From Dyella subtropica (lineage in GTDB: Bacteria; Pseudomonadota; Gammaproteobacteria; Xanthomonadales; Rhodanobacteraceae), in contig NZ_JAPDPD010000024.1 of NCBI RefSeq assembly GCF_026283965.1, forward strand, positions 1 to 64,000: DNA of 64,000 nt. The letters run 5' to 3'. Shown here piece by piece: positions 43,228 through 56,539 of this stretch (its first letter is position 1; each line of letters begins with the position of its first letter). Position numbers and translations under genes: made by a program. The notes beneath the pieces were generated by a model, which saw nothing but the letters and a program-made list of their open reading frames with translations, made no database searches and was not told the DNA's origin.

Positions 43228-44253
43228 TCAGCGCGACGGCAAATAAGCCATGGGATCGACCGGGTTGCCATCACGGCGAATCTGGAACTGCAGCTCGTCG
43301 CGCGTGGAGCCCGTGGAACCCATCTCAGCGATCTGCTGGCCGGCGCCGACGCGCTGACCTTCCTTCACCAGGCGCTTGCTGTTGTGGCCATAAGCCGACA
43401 GGAAGCTGTCGTTATGCTTGATGATGACTAGCTCACCGTAACCCACCAAGCCATTGCCGCTGTACACCACGACGCCATCGGCAGCCGCACGCACGGGGTC
43501 GCCCGACTTGCCCAGGATCTCGATGCCGGGGATGGCATCGCCACTTTGAAAACGCTTGCCTAGGCCACCCTCGGCCGGCCAACGCCACAGAACGCCGCCA
43601 TTCGAGCGTGTGGCGCCCGCGGCCACCGGCGCGGCGGGCGCAGGCTGCGGCACTGTCGGCGCAGTGTGTGCTGTTGCAGGCACGCCGGCGACCGGTACAA
43701 CGGCAGTGGCGCTTGATGGCGTCGAGGCAGCTGCCGCTGTCGCCTGTCCCGTCGTAGCCGCCGCAGCCGTCACGGAAGGAGTGCTGACCGCAGCCGCCGT
43801 GCTGTGTGAACTCGCAGGCGGCACAGCCTGAAAGCCAGGCGCCGAGCTGGCCGCCGCGACTGGCGGATGCGAAGCAGCCTGAGTTTGCGCGGCCGATGCT
43901 GCAGCATGTGTTGCCGTTGCCGCTACCGTCGTGCGACTCGCACCGGACGCCGGAGCCGCCCCGGAAGGCGACAGCTTCAGCATCTGCCCTGGCCAAATCG
44001 TGTAAGGCGCGGCGATACCGTTCCAACTGGCCAGGTCGCGGAAATCCACGTTCTTGCGGAAGGCGATGGAGTAGAGCGTGTCGCCCTTCACCACCTGATA
44101 CGAACCGCCTGGCGCGCCGGCGCGCGCCGGGGCCACGGTCTGTCCTTTCGCGCCGCCGGCAGGTTCGACCACCACCGAACTGCGTGGCGATACGCAAGCG
44201 GCAAGCATGAGGGTGAGTGCAGCGGGAGCGAGGTAGCGGCAATGTCCGTTCAT
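43228..44253 (-). CDS. nlpD: Amidase activator NlpD (LysM plus degenerate LytM)
   Basis: A 341-residue lipoprotein. The signal peptide ends in LAAC, a LysM domain follows (YQVVKGDTLYSIAFRKN, about 50-95), then a long Ala/Thr/Pro-rich linker and a C-terminal M23/LytM domain. The zinc ligands of active M23 enzymes are lost: the HxH block reads DELQFQIR and the HL block reads AYGHNSK. As in E. coli NlpD it should therefore activate a septal amidase (AmiC) rather than cut peptidoglycan. ATG 44253 gives a standard lipoprotein signal; ATG 44289 would add 12 residues. Last gene of surE-pcm-yqaA-nlpD. Confidence 0.88.
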   Translation of the reverse strand: MNGHCRYLAPAALTLMLAACVSPRSSVVVEPAGGAKGQTVAPARAGAPGGSYQVVKGDTLYSIAFRKNVDFRDLASWNGIAAPYTIWPGQMLKLSPSGAAPASGASRTTVAATATHAAASAAQTQAASHPPVAAASSAPGFQAVPPASSHSTAAAVSTPSVTAAAATTGQATAAAASTPSSATAVVPVAGVPATAHTAPTVPQPAPAAPVAAGATRSNGGVLWRWPAEGGLGKRFQSGDAIPGIEILGKSGDPVRAAADGVVVYSGNGLVGYGELVIIKHNDSFLSAYGHNSKRLVKEGQRVGAGQQIAEMGSTGSTRDELQFQIRRDGNPVDPMAYLPSR

Positions 44254-44330
44254 AGGAATGAGCATACCGAGGCGTAACGGCATTTTCATGCTGGCATTCT
44301 TTCCCGTTGGCATCTCGCGCCGGCAGCCAT

Positions 44331-44939
44331 TCAGCGCAGCCAGATCCACCACGTCAGCAACCCGGCCAGGATCACGATGGCCGCCCAGCCGATCCACTCG
44401 ATATGCTTGTGCAGGATGCGCTCCGCCCTCTCACCAAACAGGCGGATCAGCAGGGCCAGCAGCCATACGCGCTTGCCGCGCCCGACCGCCATGCAGACCA
44501 GGAACGGGACGATCGGCACGCCGACAATACCCGACGCCCAGGTGACGAACTTCATCGGCACCACCGGCTGCAACGCGGCCAGTGCCAACACCACCAGCAA
44601 GCCCAGCCAATGCTGGTTCATCTGGGTGCGCAGGCTCTCCACCCCCTGCTCGATCGGCGCGAGCAGGTGCAATGTTTCGAGCACCGGATGCAGTGCCTGG
44701 AATGCCCAGTGGCCCAGCGCATAACCCACCAGCGAACCGAGCAGCGAAAACAACAGGCTGATGTTGGCGTAGAAGAAGGCTTTATGACGCTTGCCGAGCA
44801 TCATCGGTGCCAGCATCACTTCCGGCATGATCGGGAAGATAAAGGCTTCGACGAAACTCAGGCCACACAGGTAGTACACGGCCTTGGGGTGACGCGCCCA
44901 GATGAGTGCGCGGGCATACAGCGTTCCAAACAGGCGCAT
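44331..44939 (-). CDS. yqaA: YqaA family membrane protein (DedA/SNARE-associated)
   Basis: A 202-residue inner-membrane protein with about five hydrophobic segments. SFVEAFIFPIMPEVMLAPMML contains the conserved Glu-Pro block of the VTT (DedA) superfamily, and ALQPVVPMKFVTWASGI matches its second re-entrant half. DedA-type proteins affect membrane lipid transport and proton-motive force. It lies between pcm and nlpD, the usual place for yqaA. A specific substrate is not known. Confidence 0.8.
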   Translation of the reverse strand: MRLFGTLYARALIWARHPKAVYYLCGLSFVEAFIFPIMPEVMLAPMMLGKRHKAFFYANISLLFSLLGSLVGYALGHWAFQALHPVLETLHLLAPIEQGVESLRTQMNQHWLGLLVVLALAALQPVVPMKFVTWASGIVGVPIVPFLVCMAVGRGKRVWLLALLIRLFGERAERILHKHIEWIGWAAIVILAGLLTWWIWLR

Positions 44940-44967
44940 CAGGCGCTTCCTTGATGAATGCGGCGTA

Positions 44968-45663
44968 TCAACCGATACCGCCGAGCAGCGGCACGAAACT
45001 CACCGCAGCGAGTTCTTCCTGGATAAAGTCGCCCTCCCCGTCGCCGCGCATGCGAATGAGTATCTGGTGGCTCGGCGAGCCCACCGGCGCCACCAGCACG
45101 CCCGTGGGACTGAGCTGGTCGAGCAATGCAGATGGAATGGCATCGCCAGCCGCCGTAAGCATGATGGCGTCGAACGGCGCTTCATCCGCCCAACCCAGCT
45201 TGCCGTCGTCATGGCGCGAGCGAATGTTGGTCAGGCCCAGCTGACGGAAGCGCCGGCGTGCCTGGCGCAGCAATTCCTCGATGCGCTCCACCGTAAACAC
45301 CTGCGGCACCAGCGAAGCCAGTACCACCGCCTGGTAGCCGGAGCCGGTACCGATCTCCAGCACCTTCTGCGGCATGCCCTGCTTGGCGTCGAAATGTTCC
45401 AGCAGCGCCTCGGTCATGCGCGCCACCACCCATGGCTGGGAAATGGTCTGGCCATGGCCGATCGGCAGCGCCGTATTCTCATAGGCACGCGAGTGCAATG
45501 CCTGATCGATGAAGTGGTGGCGCGGCAGACTGCGAATCACGTCGATCACGCGCTCGTCGCGGATCCCTTCGTCTTTCAACTTGGCGGCAAGACGATCGCG
45601 CGCACGCTGCGAGGTCATGCCCTCGCCCTTCAATGCAGATGGCGGCAACGGATGCACGTTCAC
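44968..45663 (-). CDS. pcm: Protein-L-isoaspartate O-methyltransferase
   Basis: A 231-residue SAM-dependent repair enzyme that methylates isoaspartyl residues in aged proteins. [19 protein letters not shown] is the substrate-binding block, [16 protein letters not shown] the SAM loop, and [14 protein letters not shown] motif II. The start is GTG 45663, two bases after the surE stop; ATG 45618 (MTSQRARD) would give 216 residues. Xanthomonas homologues have a similar extension before MTSQR. The surE-pcm pairing is widespread. Confidence 0.93.
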   Translation of the reverse strand: MNVHPLPPSALKGEGMTSQRARDRLAAKLKDEGIRDERVIDVIRSLPRHHFIDQALHSRAYENTALPIGHGQTISQPWVVARMTEALLEHFDAKQGMPQKVLEIGTGSGYQAVVLASLVPQVFTVERIEELLRQARRRFRQLGLTNIRSRHDDGKLGWADEAPFDAIMLTAAGDAIPSALLDQLSPTGVLVAPVGSPSHQILIRMRGDGEGDFIQEELAAVSFVPLLGGIG

Positions 45664-45664
45664 C

Positions 45665-46459
45665 TCACGCTACCTTGTCGCCGGCGGACGCGGTCATGCC
45701 GTCGGTGAGGGCATTCACCCAGCTGCTGACCTTCTCCAGCGCCTGGAAACGGGTCAGGTCGACGTGGATGGGTGTGACCGACACATAGCCACGCTGCACA
45801 GCGTGGAAATCGGTGCCTGGACCTGCATCGTCAACATCGCCAGCCGGGCCGATCCACCAGATGGTCTTGCCGCGCGGGTCGGTCTGTTTGATGCAGGGTG
45901 CGGAACGGTGCCGCTTGCCCAGCCGAGTCACTTCAAAGCCGTGGATTTGGTCCCACGGCCGATCCGGCACGTTGACGTTGAGGATGGTGTCGGCCGGCAA
46001 CGGATCGACCAGCAAACGTTCCATCAACAGCAGCACAGCCGTGGCCGCCGAGTCGTAGTGCTCGCCCTTGTGATCCTTGCTGACCAGCGACACGGCAATC
46101 GCCGGCAAGCCGAGAAAGCGCCCTTCCATCGCCGCCGAGACCGTGCCCGAATAGATCACGTCGTCGCCGAGATTGGCGGAGTTGTTGATACCGGAAACTA
46201 CGATGTCCGGCTCATAGTCCAGCATGCCGGCCAGCGCCAGATGCACGCAGTCGGTCGGCGTGCCAGCGACTCGGTAGTAACCGTTCTCCATCTGCAAAGC
46301 GCGGATCGGCGCGTCGAGCGTGAGCGAGTTGCTCGCGCCGGAGCGATCACGGTCGGGGGCCACCACAGTGACCTGGCCGACCGCGGCAAGGCGCTCGGCG
46401 AGCACGCGGATGCCCGGTGCATCCACGCCATCGTCATTGCTAACCAGAACTCGCATCAT
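45665..46459 (-). CDS. surE: 5'-nucleotidase SurE
   Basis: A 264-residue metal-dependent phosphatase acting on nucleoside 5'- and 3'-monophosphates and short polyphosphates. [14 protein letters not shown] holds the Asp pair that binds metal, [11 protein letters not shown] the Asn ligand and [10 protein letters not shown] the SurE active-site loop. It heads surE-pcm-yqaA-nlpD. ATG 46459 or 46456. All metal ligands are present. Confidence 0.96.
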   Translation of the reverse strand: MMRVLVSNDDGVDAPGIRVLAERLAAVGQVTVVAPDRDRSGASNSLTLDAPIRALQMENGYYRVAGTPTDCVHLALAGMLDYEPDIVVSGINNSANLGDDVIYSGTVSAAMEGRFLGLPAIAVSLVSKDHKGEHYDSAATAVLLLMERLLVDPLPADTILNVNVPDRPWDQIHGFEVTRLGKRHRSAPCIKQTDPRGKTIWWIGPAGDVDDAGPGTDFHAVQRGYVSVTPIHVDLTRFQALEKVSSWVNALTDGMTASAGDKVA

Positions 46460-46564
46460 GATCCGTTCAAAGCCGTATTCGGCGCGCCGCCCTTAGGCTC
46501 CCCGGCACGCTCCGTAGACCCCTGAGTCTACCTGAGCGGGCCTATGGTTTCACACGATGATCGC

Positions 46565-47206
46565 TCAAGCGTGCAGCACTTTGAACGCGTGCGACCACTC
46601 GTTGCGCAGAAGGCCCGGAATACACCACAGCATGCATAGCGGCTCGATGGCACGGGCGGCTTCGATCTTGCCCATGTCCTCCGTATCCCAGCCAAACTGG
46701 TCGAGAATGCCGCGCACTTGCTGCTTCGCCGCGTCGTCGTTGCCGCAGATGAACATGCTGGGCCGCCCACCCGGCAAGGCCGGGTTGACCATCTGCCCGT
46801 TCCCGACCGAATTGAACGCTTTGACGAAGCGTACCGCCGGGAATGCCTTCTGCAGCTGCTCCATCAACGACTCATCCATCGAGGTAAAGAAGCGCAACAC
46901 GCCGTTGACGGGCGGCAGGTCGGCAATCGGATTGGTGGCGTCGATGACCACCTTGCCCGCCAGATTCCCGGCACCGGCCAGAGTCAGTGCATCCTTCGTC
47001 GCGCCGCCCTTCACCGCCAGCACCACGACTTCACCGAAAGCGGCAGCCTCCGCCATGCTGCCCACCTGGCTGTCTGGATTCGCCTTGACCCAAGCAGCCA
47101 GCTTATCCGCCGACCGGGTCCCCAACACTACCTGGTGACCATGTTTGAGAAACCCGCTGGCTAGCGCCTCCGCCACCACACCAGAGCCGATGATGCCGAC
47201 TTTCAT
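46565..47206 (-). CDS. NADPH-dependent F420 reductase-like NAD(P)-binding protein
   Basis: A 213-residue Rossmann-fold protein. MKVGIIGSGVVAEALASGFL is the dinucleotide site and VVLGTRS follows where NADPH phosphate is usually held. It resembles the NPD-dependent F420 oxidoreductase family and related enzymes that act as dinucleotide-dependent reductases. No F420 genes are nearby, so the real substrate is unknown. ATG 47206 has GGAG six bases upstream, better placed than ATG 47212. Divergent from smrA, with an inverted repeat in between. Confidence 0.75.
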   Translation of the reverse strand: MKVGIIGSGVVAEALASGFLKHGHQVVLGTRSADKLAAWVKANPDSQVGSMAEAAAFGEVVVLAVKGGATKDALTLAGAGNLAGKVVIDATNPIADLPPVNGVLRFFTSMDESLMEQLQKAFPAVRFVKAFNSVGNGQMVNPALPGGRPSMFICGNDDAAKQQVRGILDQFGWDTEDMGKIEAARAIEPLCMLWCIPGLLRNEWSHAFKVLHA

Positions 47207-47318
47207 CCCCATCTCCCGTTGGTCTGTGCAAGCGCGCAGCTTGCACCTACGCCCGGCCGCCCGCCATAACCGTCATCACGGAACCGAACCGAGCTAGCAA
47301 CAGTCGATTTGGAGTCTT

Positions 47319-47359
47319 CTCAATATCTCTATCTCTGCGTGCCCTCCAGAGATATTGAG
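47319..47359. promoter_or_regulatory. Perfect 12-base inverted repeat in a divergent promoter region
   Basis: CTCAATATCTCT at 47319-47330 and AGAGATATTGAG at 47348-47359 are exact reverse complements separated by 17 bases. They are AT-rich within GC-rich DNA and lie between two divergent start codons. A regulator-binding site with half-sites about three turns apart, or an RNA hairpin in the smrA leader, are both possible. Confidence 0.45.
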
Positions 47360-47383
47360 CAGGCTCTTAGTTAGGATGCCGCC

Positions 47384-47929
47384 ATGAAACACCAGCCACC
47401 GTCACCCGTCAGCGACGACGACACCCGCCTGTTTCGCGAGGCGATCGGCGAAGTGCGCCGCCTCGACCCGGTGGAACCGGCACCATCCACGCCCAAGCCA
47501 GAGCCACACCCGCATATGCTGGAAGCCGACGAAGCGGCGGTGCCGGGCGAATTGCTGGACATGGCCTTCGACCCTGGCCTGTTGGAAGTGGGCGAGGAGC
47601 TGAGCTATCTGCGCGACGGCTATCCGCCAAAGCTGCTCAAGCAACTCAAGCGCGGTCAGTTCAGCGTGCAGGACGATATCGATCTGCATCAGATGAACGC
47701 TGCCGCGGCGCAGGCAACCATCGCCGACTTTCTCGCCGAGGCCCACCACCACGGCCTGCGCTGCGTGCGCATCGTGCACGGCAAGGGCTTGCGCTCCAAA
47801 GCCAGTGGGCCGGTATTGAAAGTGCTGACCGACCGATTGCTAAGACGGCGTGATGACGTGATCGCGTTTGCTTCAGCACGGCCGATGCAGGGCGGCACCG
47901 GCGCGGTGGTCGTACTGTTGAAAGCGTAG
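47384..47929 (+). CDS. smrA: Smr-domain DNA endonuclease SmrA
   Basis: A 181-residue protein with a helical N-terminus and a C-terminal Smr domain. IDLHQMNAAAA (DLH), RIVHGKGLRS (HGKG) and MQGGTGAVVV (GGTGA) are the three Smr motifs. Stand-alone Smr proteins show nicking or RNase activity. Its TAG stop (47927-47929) is the last three bases of GTAG at the start of a REP element, so the present C-terminus was set, or at least is marked, by that repeat. Convergent with truD. Confidence 0.87.
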   Translation: MKHQPPSPVSDDDTRLFREAIGEVRRLDPVEPAPSTPKPEPHPHMLEADEAAVPGELLDMAFDPGLLEVGEELSYLRDGYPPKLLKQLKRGQFSVQDDIDLHQMNAAAAQATIADFLAEAHHHGLRCVRIVHGKGLRSKASGPVLKVLTDRLLRRRDDVIAFASARPMQGGTGAVVVLLKA

Positions 47930-48069
47930 CTCCCTGTGCGCGACAAACCGGCAGGATTGCCGGTTTTGCACGGCGCAAGCCGTCCGCAAGGGGAGCGCCA
48001 GGGATGGCCCGAATGAAAAACCTACGGCGTGCGTACGTCGTGATGGTCGCCCACAGGATGGGCTCCTAC
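47926..48069. repeat. Composite REP element joining smrA and truD stops
   Basis: The left end GTAG at 47926 begins a shortened REP arm (CTCCCTGTGCGCGAC). The right arm ends GATGGGCTCCTAC at 48069. Between them ACCGGCAGGATTGCCGGTTTT forms an inner hairpin. A middle block of similar sequence and order (bases 47945-48020) also occurs in the 63191 copy. The TAG stop of smrA and, on the other strand, the TAG stop of truD both lie in the terminal GTAG sequences. Confidence 0.8.
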
Positions 48070-49073
48070 ACCTGTGCTAGTTCACGCACGATCACCGTGG
48101 CATAGGCACCGGCGGGCAGCTCGAACGTAAGCTCCAGCGCATCCTCTTCCAGCCAGCGCCACTTCAGATCCTTGGGAATCAGGCGCAGCGGGCGGCGCTC
48201 CTGATCCATGCGTGCGGCAGCGAGACCCTCTGCGAGATCGGTGTTGGCGATGGCAACCTCATTCTCCAGGGCACCCGCCACGTCCTTGGCGGGCGTCTCG
48301 CCTTGCCCCCACATGGGTCCGGACGGATGGATGTCTGCACGCGCAAGGCGATCCGCGAGAGTGGCATCGAACGGCTCCGGCCCAAACCAGGAGCGCGTTC
48401 CGCTCAGCGACCAGATCTCGCCATCCAGCGGCGCGTCCCAAGCCCCGCGCTCCACACGCGCCGCCAGCACCGCATTGAAAATATGCGAGCGCGCCGCCGA
48501 CAACAGGAACGACCGCTTGTCGCGATCGACCCGGCGGCCGGCGAACATCGCCCGCGCCTGCGCCACGTTGCCGCCTTCACGGCCAAAACGCTGCTCGCCG
48601 AAATAGTTCGGCACGCCGCGCACCGCGATCTGCCGCAACACCTGCTCAGCCGCTTCGCGCTCACCCTGCACCTGCCGCAACACCAGCACGAAGCGGTTAC
48701 CGCGCAACGCGCCGCGCTTGAGCTTGCGTTTGTGGCGGGTGGCGGCCAGCACCTTCACGTCAGCATGCGGAAACGCCGACCAGTCCGGATCCGGCTTGCC
48801 GGCCAGCTGCACGGAAAACGTCTGCCGGGTGACGGCATGGCGATCCTTCAATCCGGCGTAACCCACGTTGAGGGGAGGCACCTCAGCGAAGCGTGCCAAT
48901 TCACGCGCCACCCAATCGGTATTGGCACCGCGCTTCTCAACCCATAACAGGGCGTGTTCGCCTTCGCCATCGGCGTCGTAACCCAGAATTTCTTCCACCT
49001 GGAAGTCTTCCGGCGTGCTACGCAGTTGCGCCATGAGCGGCGGATGGCCGTAAGCGTAAGGAAGTTCGGACAT
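48066..49073 (-). CDS. truD: tRNA pseudouridine(13) synthase TruD
   Basis: A 335-residue enzyme making pseudouridine 13 in tRNA-Glu. GYAGLKDRHAVTRQTFSVQL carries the catalytic Asp of the KDR motif; NRFVLVLRQV and VPNYFGEQRFGREGGNVAQA are further family blocks. The protein ends VRELAQV, and the TAG stop at 48066-48068 is part of the GTAG end of a REP element. The length is slightly below E. coli TruD (349). Last gene of the run that begins at pyrG. Confidence 0.95.
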   Translation of the reverse strand: MSELPYAYGHPPLMAQLRSTPEDFQVEEILGYDADGEGEHALLWVEKRGANTDWVARELARFAEVPPLNVGYAGLKDRHAVTRQTFSVQLAGKPDPDWSAFPHADVKVLAATRHKRKLKRGALRGNRFVLVLRQVQGEREAAEQVLRQIAVRGVPNYFGEQRFGREGGNVAQARAMFAGRRVDRDKRSFLLSAARSHIFNAVLAARVERGAWDAPLDGEIWSLSGTRSWFGPEPFDATLADRLARADIHPSGPMWGQGETPAKDVAGALENEVAIANTDLAEGLAAARMDQERRPLRLIPKDLKWRWLEEDALELTFELPAGAYATVIVRELAQV

Positions 49074-49185
49074 GGATGAAGAAAGCCTTGGCGAAGATGA
49101 AGAGAGCGTGGCGAGCCCGATAGAAATGAAATCGCCTCCAGTGGTTCGTGCTGGCGTCTTAGGGAGACGAGAACCGACGCCTAGC

Positions 49186-49662
49186 TTAGGCCAATGCCAG
49201 CAACACGCAGGCCTGCGCAGCGATGCCCTCGCCGCGGCCAGTGAAGCCCAGCTTCTCGGTAGTGGTGGCCTTGATACTGATGCGCCCGACCTCGCAACCC
49301 AGCTCCCTAGCCATGCACTCGCGCATCGCCAGTGCGTGTGGGCCGACCTTCGGCAGTTCGCAGATCACCGTGACATCGGCATTGCCGATGGCATAACCCT
49401 GCTCGCGCATCAGCGTAGCGGCGTGGCGCAGAAAGACCCGGCTTTCGGCGTTGCGCCAGCGCTCCTGAGAGGGCGGAAAGTGCTGGCCGATATCGCCCAA
49501 CGCCAGCGCGCCGAAGATCGCATCACACAATGCATGGATAACCACGTCGCCATCCGAGTGCGCTTCCACGCCGTGACTATGCGGTACGCGCACGCCACCC
49601 AGCATGATGTGGTCGCCCTCGCCGAAGGCATGCACGTCGAAACCCTGGCCGATTCGCATCAT
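49186..49662 (-). CDS. ispF: 2-C-methyl-D-erythritol 2,4-cyclodiphosphate synthase
   Basis: A 158-residue trimeric zinc enzyme of the MEP isoprenoid pathway. [12 protein letters not shown] supplies the Asp and His metal ligands, [18 protein letters not shown] and DIGQHFPP the active-site loops, and [21 protein letters not shown] the C-terminal signature. The first of two ATGs (49662) has GGAAGGG seven bases upstream. It overlaps nothing but starts five bases after the ispD stop. 112 bases separate it from truD. Confidence 0.95.
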   Translation of the reverse strand: MMRIGQGFDVHAFGEGDHIMLGGVRVPHSHGVEAHSDGDVVIHALCDAIFGALALGDIGQHFPPSQERWRNAESRVFLRHAATLMREQGYAIGNADVTVICELPKVGPHALAMRECMARELGCEVGRISIKATTTEKLGFTGRGEGIAAQACVLLALA

Positions 49663-49666
49663 GCGG

Positions 49667-50371
49667 CTACCCTTCCCCATCCGTTTTGCCCAACAGGAAC
49701 TCGGCCAACGCGAAATCGGCGGCCGTGGTGACCTTGATATTGTCCTCGGCGCCCTCGACGAGCAATGGAGCGAAGTCCGAGGACTCCATCGCCATCGCCT
49801 CGTCGCTGACCTTCAAGCCTCGCGCCGCCGCGGCGCGCAGCGCGGCAGCCAATTCGGCGCGCCGAAACATTTGTGGCGTGAAAGCGCGCCAACGCTCGTC
49901 GCGCGGCTCGGTCAGCCGGCTCCGCCCCGCTGCATCGGCACGCTTGAGCGTGTCGCGCAACGGCGCACCCAGCAGGCCACCGCCAGCCGCCGAACCGAGT
50001 TCGATAAGGCGGGTGATATCCACCGCACGCACGCAGGGGCGTGCCGCATCGTGCACCAGCACGAAATCGTCGTCGCGCACACTCGAGGGCAGTGCTTCGA
50101 CACCGGCGAGCACCGAGTCGCAACGCTCAGCGCCACCGATCGCGAGGCGCACCGGCTTGTCGCCAAGCTGATCGATGCCGGGCCACCAGGCATCCTGCGC
50201 ACCCAGCACCACCATCAACCCGGCAATGCGCGGATGCGCAGCGAGCCTTTCCAGCGTGTGCTGAATCAGCGGTTTGCCGGCCAGCGGCAAATACTGCTTG
50301 GGAATATCGCCACCAACCCGCGCACCGCGCCCGGCGGCCGGAACCACGCACCACAGGGACGTCATGCTCAC
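49667..50371 (-). CDS. ispD: 2-C-methyl-D-erythritol 4-phosphate cytidylyltransferase
   Basis: A 234-residue nucleotidyltransferase joining CTP and [23 protein letters not shown] is the Gly-rich nucleotide loop with its Arg and Lys, [11 protein letters not shown] the Asp that binds Mg, and [11 protein letters not shown] a later block. The GTG at 50371 overlaps the ftsB stop (GTGA); ATG 50365 two codons later is equally credible. ispD and ispF are neighbouring steps in the same pathway and are co-transcribed with ftsB. Confidence 0.95.
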   Translation of the reverse strand: MSMTSLWCVVPAAGRGARVGGDIPKQYLPLAGKPLIQHTLERLAAHPRIAGLMVVLGAQDAWWPGIDQLGDKPVRLAIGGAERCDSVLAGVEALPSSVRDDDFVLVHDAARPCVRAVDITRLIELGSAAGGGLLGAPLRDTLKRADAAGRSRLTEPRDERWRAFTPQMFRRAELAAALRAAAARGLKVSDEAMAMESSDFAPLLVEGAEDNIKVTTAADFALAEFLLGKTDGEG

Positions 50372-50697
50372 TGCCCGCTATCGCTGGCGGTGGCCGGCAG
50401 CGGCGCGCTGCTGGCAGCGCCGGGTTTCTCGACCACCTGGTAGAACGTTTCACCTGGCTTGATCAAGCCCAGTTCGGCGCGCGCGCGCGCTTCCACCGCT
50501 TGTTCGCCGTGCTTCAGATCGTCCACATCGGCAGCCAGCGCCTGATTGCGCTGGAGCAATCGCTGATTGTCCTCGCCCTGCTTTTTCACGGCGGTGCGCA
50601 GCGTTTCTACTTCGTGCACGCCACCGTTGCCGGTCCACAGTTTCACCTGCAGACCGATGAGGGCCAGGAGCAAGATCAGGGCGATCCAGCGCAGCAT
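50368..50697 (-). CDS. ftsB: Cell division protein FtsB
   Basis: A 109-residue bitopic divisome protein with a short N-terminus, one membrane helix (LRWIALILLLALIGLQVKLW) and a periplasmic coiled coil (RTAVKKQGEDNQRLLQRNQA onward). VEARARAELGLIKPGETFYQ is the family end block. FtsB joins FtsL and FtsQ to activate septal synthesis. The gene lies 18 bases after eno and overlaps ispD, the conserved eno-ftsB-ispD-ispF order. Confidence 0.93.
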   Translation of the reverse strand: MLRWIALILLLALIGLQVKLWTGNGGVHEVETLRTAVKKQGEDNQRLLQRNQALAADVDDLKHGEQAVEARARAELGLIKPGETFYQVVEKPGAASSAPLPATASDSGQ

Positions 50698-50715
50698 GGT
50701 CGTCCGCTACCTCAA

Positions 50716-52080
<1,365 letters not shown>

Positions 52081-52088
52081 TTACGCGA

Positions 52089-54634
<2,546 letters not shown>

Positions 54635-54721
54635 CTACCCGCGAGTCATCTCGGAAAATTTCCCGCTTCGATTCATGCATCGCCGCCGGAACCGCGCCTC
54701 GGCGACTGCTAGCATGAATAG

Positions 54722-56533
54722 ATGAGCGACCGCACCCACCTCAGCCTCATCCGTCTTGCCACCCTGCGCCAGGCCATGCACCAGCAAGGTGTCACAGCCT
54801 GCCTCGTTCCCAGCGCCGACCCTCATCTTTCCGAATATCTGCCCGCGCATTGGCAGGCCCGCGCCTGGCTGTCCGGCTTTACCGGCTCGGCCGGCACGTT
54901 GGTGGTGACCCAGGACCATGCCGGCCTGTGGACCGACTCCCGCTACTTTGCCCAGGCCGAACAACAACTGGCCGGCAGCGGCATTGCCCTGATGAAGCAG
55001 CGCATGTCGCACGCGTCCGAGCATCTGGACTGGTTGCAGCAGCATATGGACGAAGGCGAGGTACTGGCGGTGGCCGGCGACAGCCTTGCCCTCTCCACCC
55101 AGCGTCACATCGAGCGCCGCTTTGAAGCATCCGGCGCCCGCCTGCGCACCGATCTGGACCTGCCCGGCGCGATCTGGACCGATCGTCCGCCCTTGCCCAC
55201 CGCCCCGGTGAGCGAACACACCCTGCACTATGCCAGCGTGCCGCGCGCCGACAAGTTCACGCGATTGCGCACCACCATGCGCAAGCTCGGCGCCAGCCAC
55301 CATCTGGTATCCAGCCTGGACGACATCGCCTGGCTGACCAACTTGCGCGGCAGTGATGTCGAGTGCAATCCAGTGTTCTTGTCGCATCTGTTGGTCGAAG
55401 CCGACGGACATGCCACGCTGTTCATCGAGCGTGGCAAGTTGAGCGACGCCTTGGTGGTCTCGCTGGCCGCCGACGGTATCCAGCTCGCCGATTACGCCAC
55501 CGTCACCGATGCACTGGGCGAGCTGAGCAAGAGCGATAGCCTTCTACTGGATAGCAGCCGCGTCGTCAGCGCCATCGCCGCCGCCATTCCGCAGGCGACC
55601 CAACGCATCGAGGCCGCCAACCCGTCCACGTTATTCAAAGCGCGCAAGGGCGCGGCCGAGCTGGATCACATTCGCGATGTGATGCGCCGCGATGGCGCCG
55701 CACTGGTGCGCGCCTTCCGCCGTCTGGAAGAACGCCTTGTGGCCGGCATGAGCCAGACTGAGCTGGATGTGGAGACCTTGCTGCGCGAGGAGCGCTCCGC
55801 CCAACCCGATTTTGTCGGCGAAAGCTTCTCCACCATCGCCGGCTATCAAGCCAACGGCGCCCTGCCGCACTACCGCGCCACACCGGAAAGCCACAGCACC
55901 CTCAAGCCGCAGGGCCTGCTGCTGGTCGATTCCGGTGGCCAGTACCTCGGCGGCACCACCGATATCACCCGTGTGCTGGCCCTGGGCGAGACCACCGCTG
56001 AGCAGCGCCGCGACGCCACCCTGGTGATGAAGGGCCTGATCGCGTTGTCCCGCGCACGCTTTCCCAGGGGCGCCAGCGGTCCGCAACTCGATGCGCTGGC
56101 GCGCGCGCCGCTATGGGCCAGCGGCATGGACTACGGCCATGGCACGGGCCACGGCGTCGGCTTTTTCCTCAACGTGCATGAAGGGCCGCAGGGCATTCGT
56201 CCGCCGATCCAGGGCGGCGCCCTGGTGCCGCTGGAGCCCGGCATGATCAGCTCGATCGAACCTGGCCTGTACAAGCCAGGCCGGCACGGTATCCGCCACG
56301 AAAACCTCGCCGTGGTGGTGGAAGCCGACCTGACCGAGTTCGGCGAGTACTACGCCTTCGAAACGCTCACGCTGTGCCCGTTCGACCGACGCGCGCTGGA
56401 ACCCAGCCTGCTCAATCCCGAAGAGCGAGCCTGGCTGGACGACTATCACGCCACCGTGCGCGCCGCGCTCAGCCCGCTACTGGAAGATGCTGACCTGATC
56501 TGGCTGGAGCGGCATTGCGCGCCGCTCTTATGA
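54722..56533 (+). CDS. Xaa-Pro aminopeptidase (M24B, long form)
   Basis: A 603-residue aminopeptidase P of the long type: two creatinase-like N-terminal domains (about 1-305) and a C-terminal pita-bread M24 domain. The metal ligands are in LLVDSGGQYLGGTTDITR (two Asp), GHGTGHGVGFFLNVHEGP (His) and ISSIEPGLYKPG plus GIRHENL (two Glu). It releases N-terminal residues preceding Pro from peptides in the cytoplasm. It is longer than E. coli PepP (441) and closer to the eukaryote-like forms. Divergent from pyrG across 132 bases. Confidence 0.93.
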   Translation: MSDRTHLSLIRLATLRQAMHQQGVTACLVPSADPHLSEYLPAHWQARAWLSGFTGSAGTLVVTQDHAGLWTDSRYFAQAEQQLAGSGIALMKQRMSHASEHLDWLQQHMDEGEVLAVAGDSLALSTQRHIERRFEASGARLRTDLDLPGAIWTDRPPLPTAPVSEHTLHYASVPRADKFTRLRTTMRKLGASHHLVSSLDDIAWLTNLRGSDVECNPVFLSHLLVEADGHATLFIERGKLSDALVVSLAADGIQLADYATVTDALGELSKSDSLLLDSSRVVSAIAAAIPQATQRIEAANPSTLFKARKGAAELDHIRDVMRRDGAALVRAFRRLEERLVAGMSQTELDVETLLREERSAQPDFVGESFSTIAGYQANGALPHYRATPESHSTLKPQGLLLVDSGGQYLGGTTDITRVLALGETTAEQRRDATLVMKGLIALSRARFPRGASGPQLDALARAPLWASGMDYGHGTGHGVGFFLNVHEGPQGIRPPIQGGALVPLEPGMISSIEPGLYKPGRHGIRHENLAVVVEADLTEFGEYYAFETLTLCPFDRRALEPSLLNPEERAWLDDYHATVRAALSPLLEDADLIWLERHCAPLL

Positions 56534-56539
56534 GCGGCG

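Noticed and set aside
43228-44253. Active M23 endopeptidase
   Set aside because: The zinc-binding His residues are replaced in the C-terminal domain, so it is an activator-type NlpD, not an enzyme.
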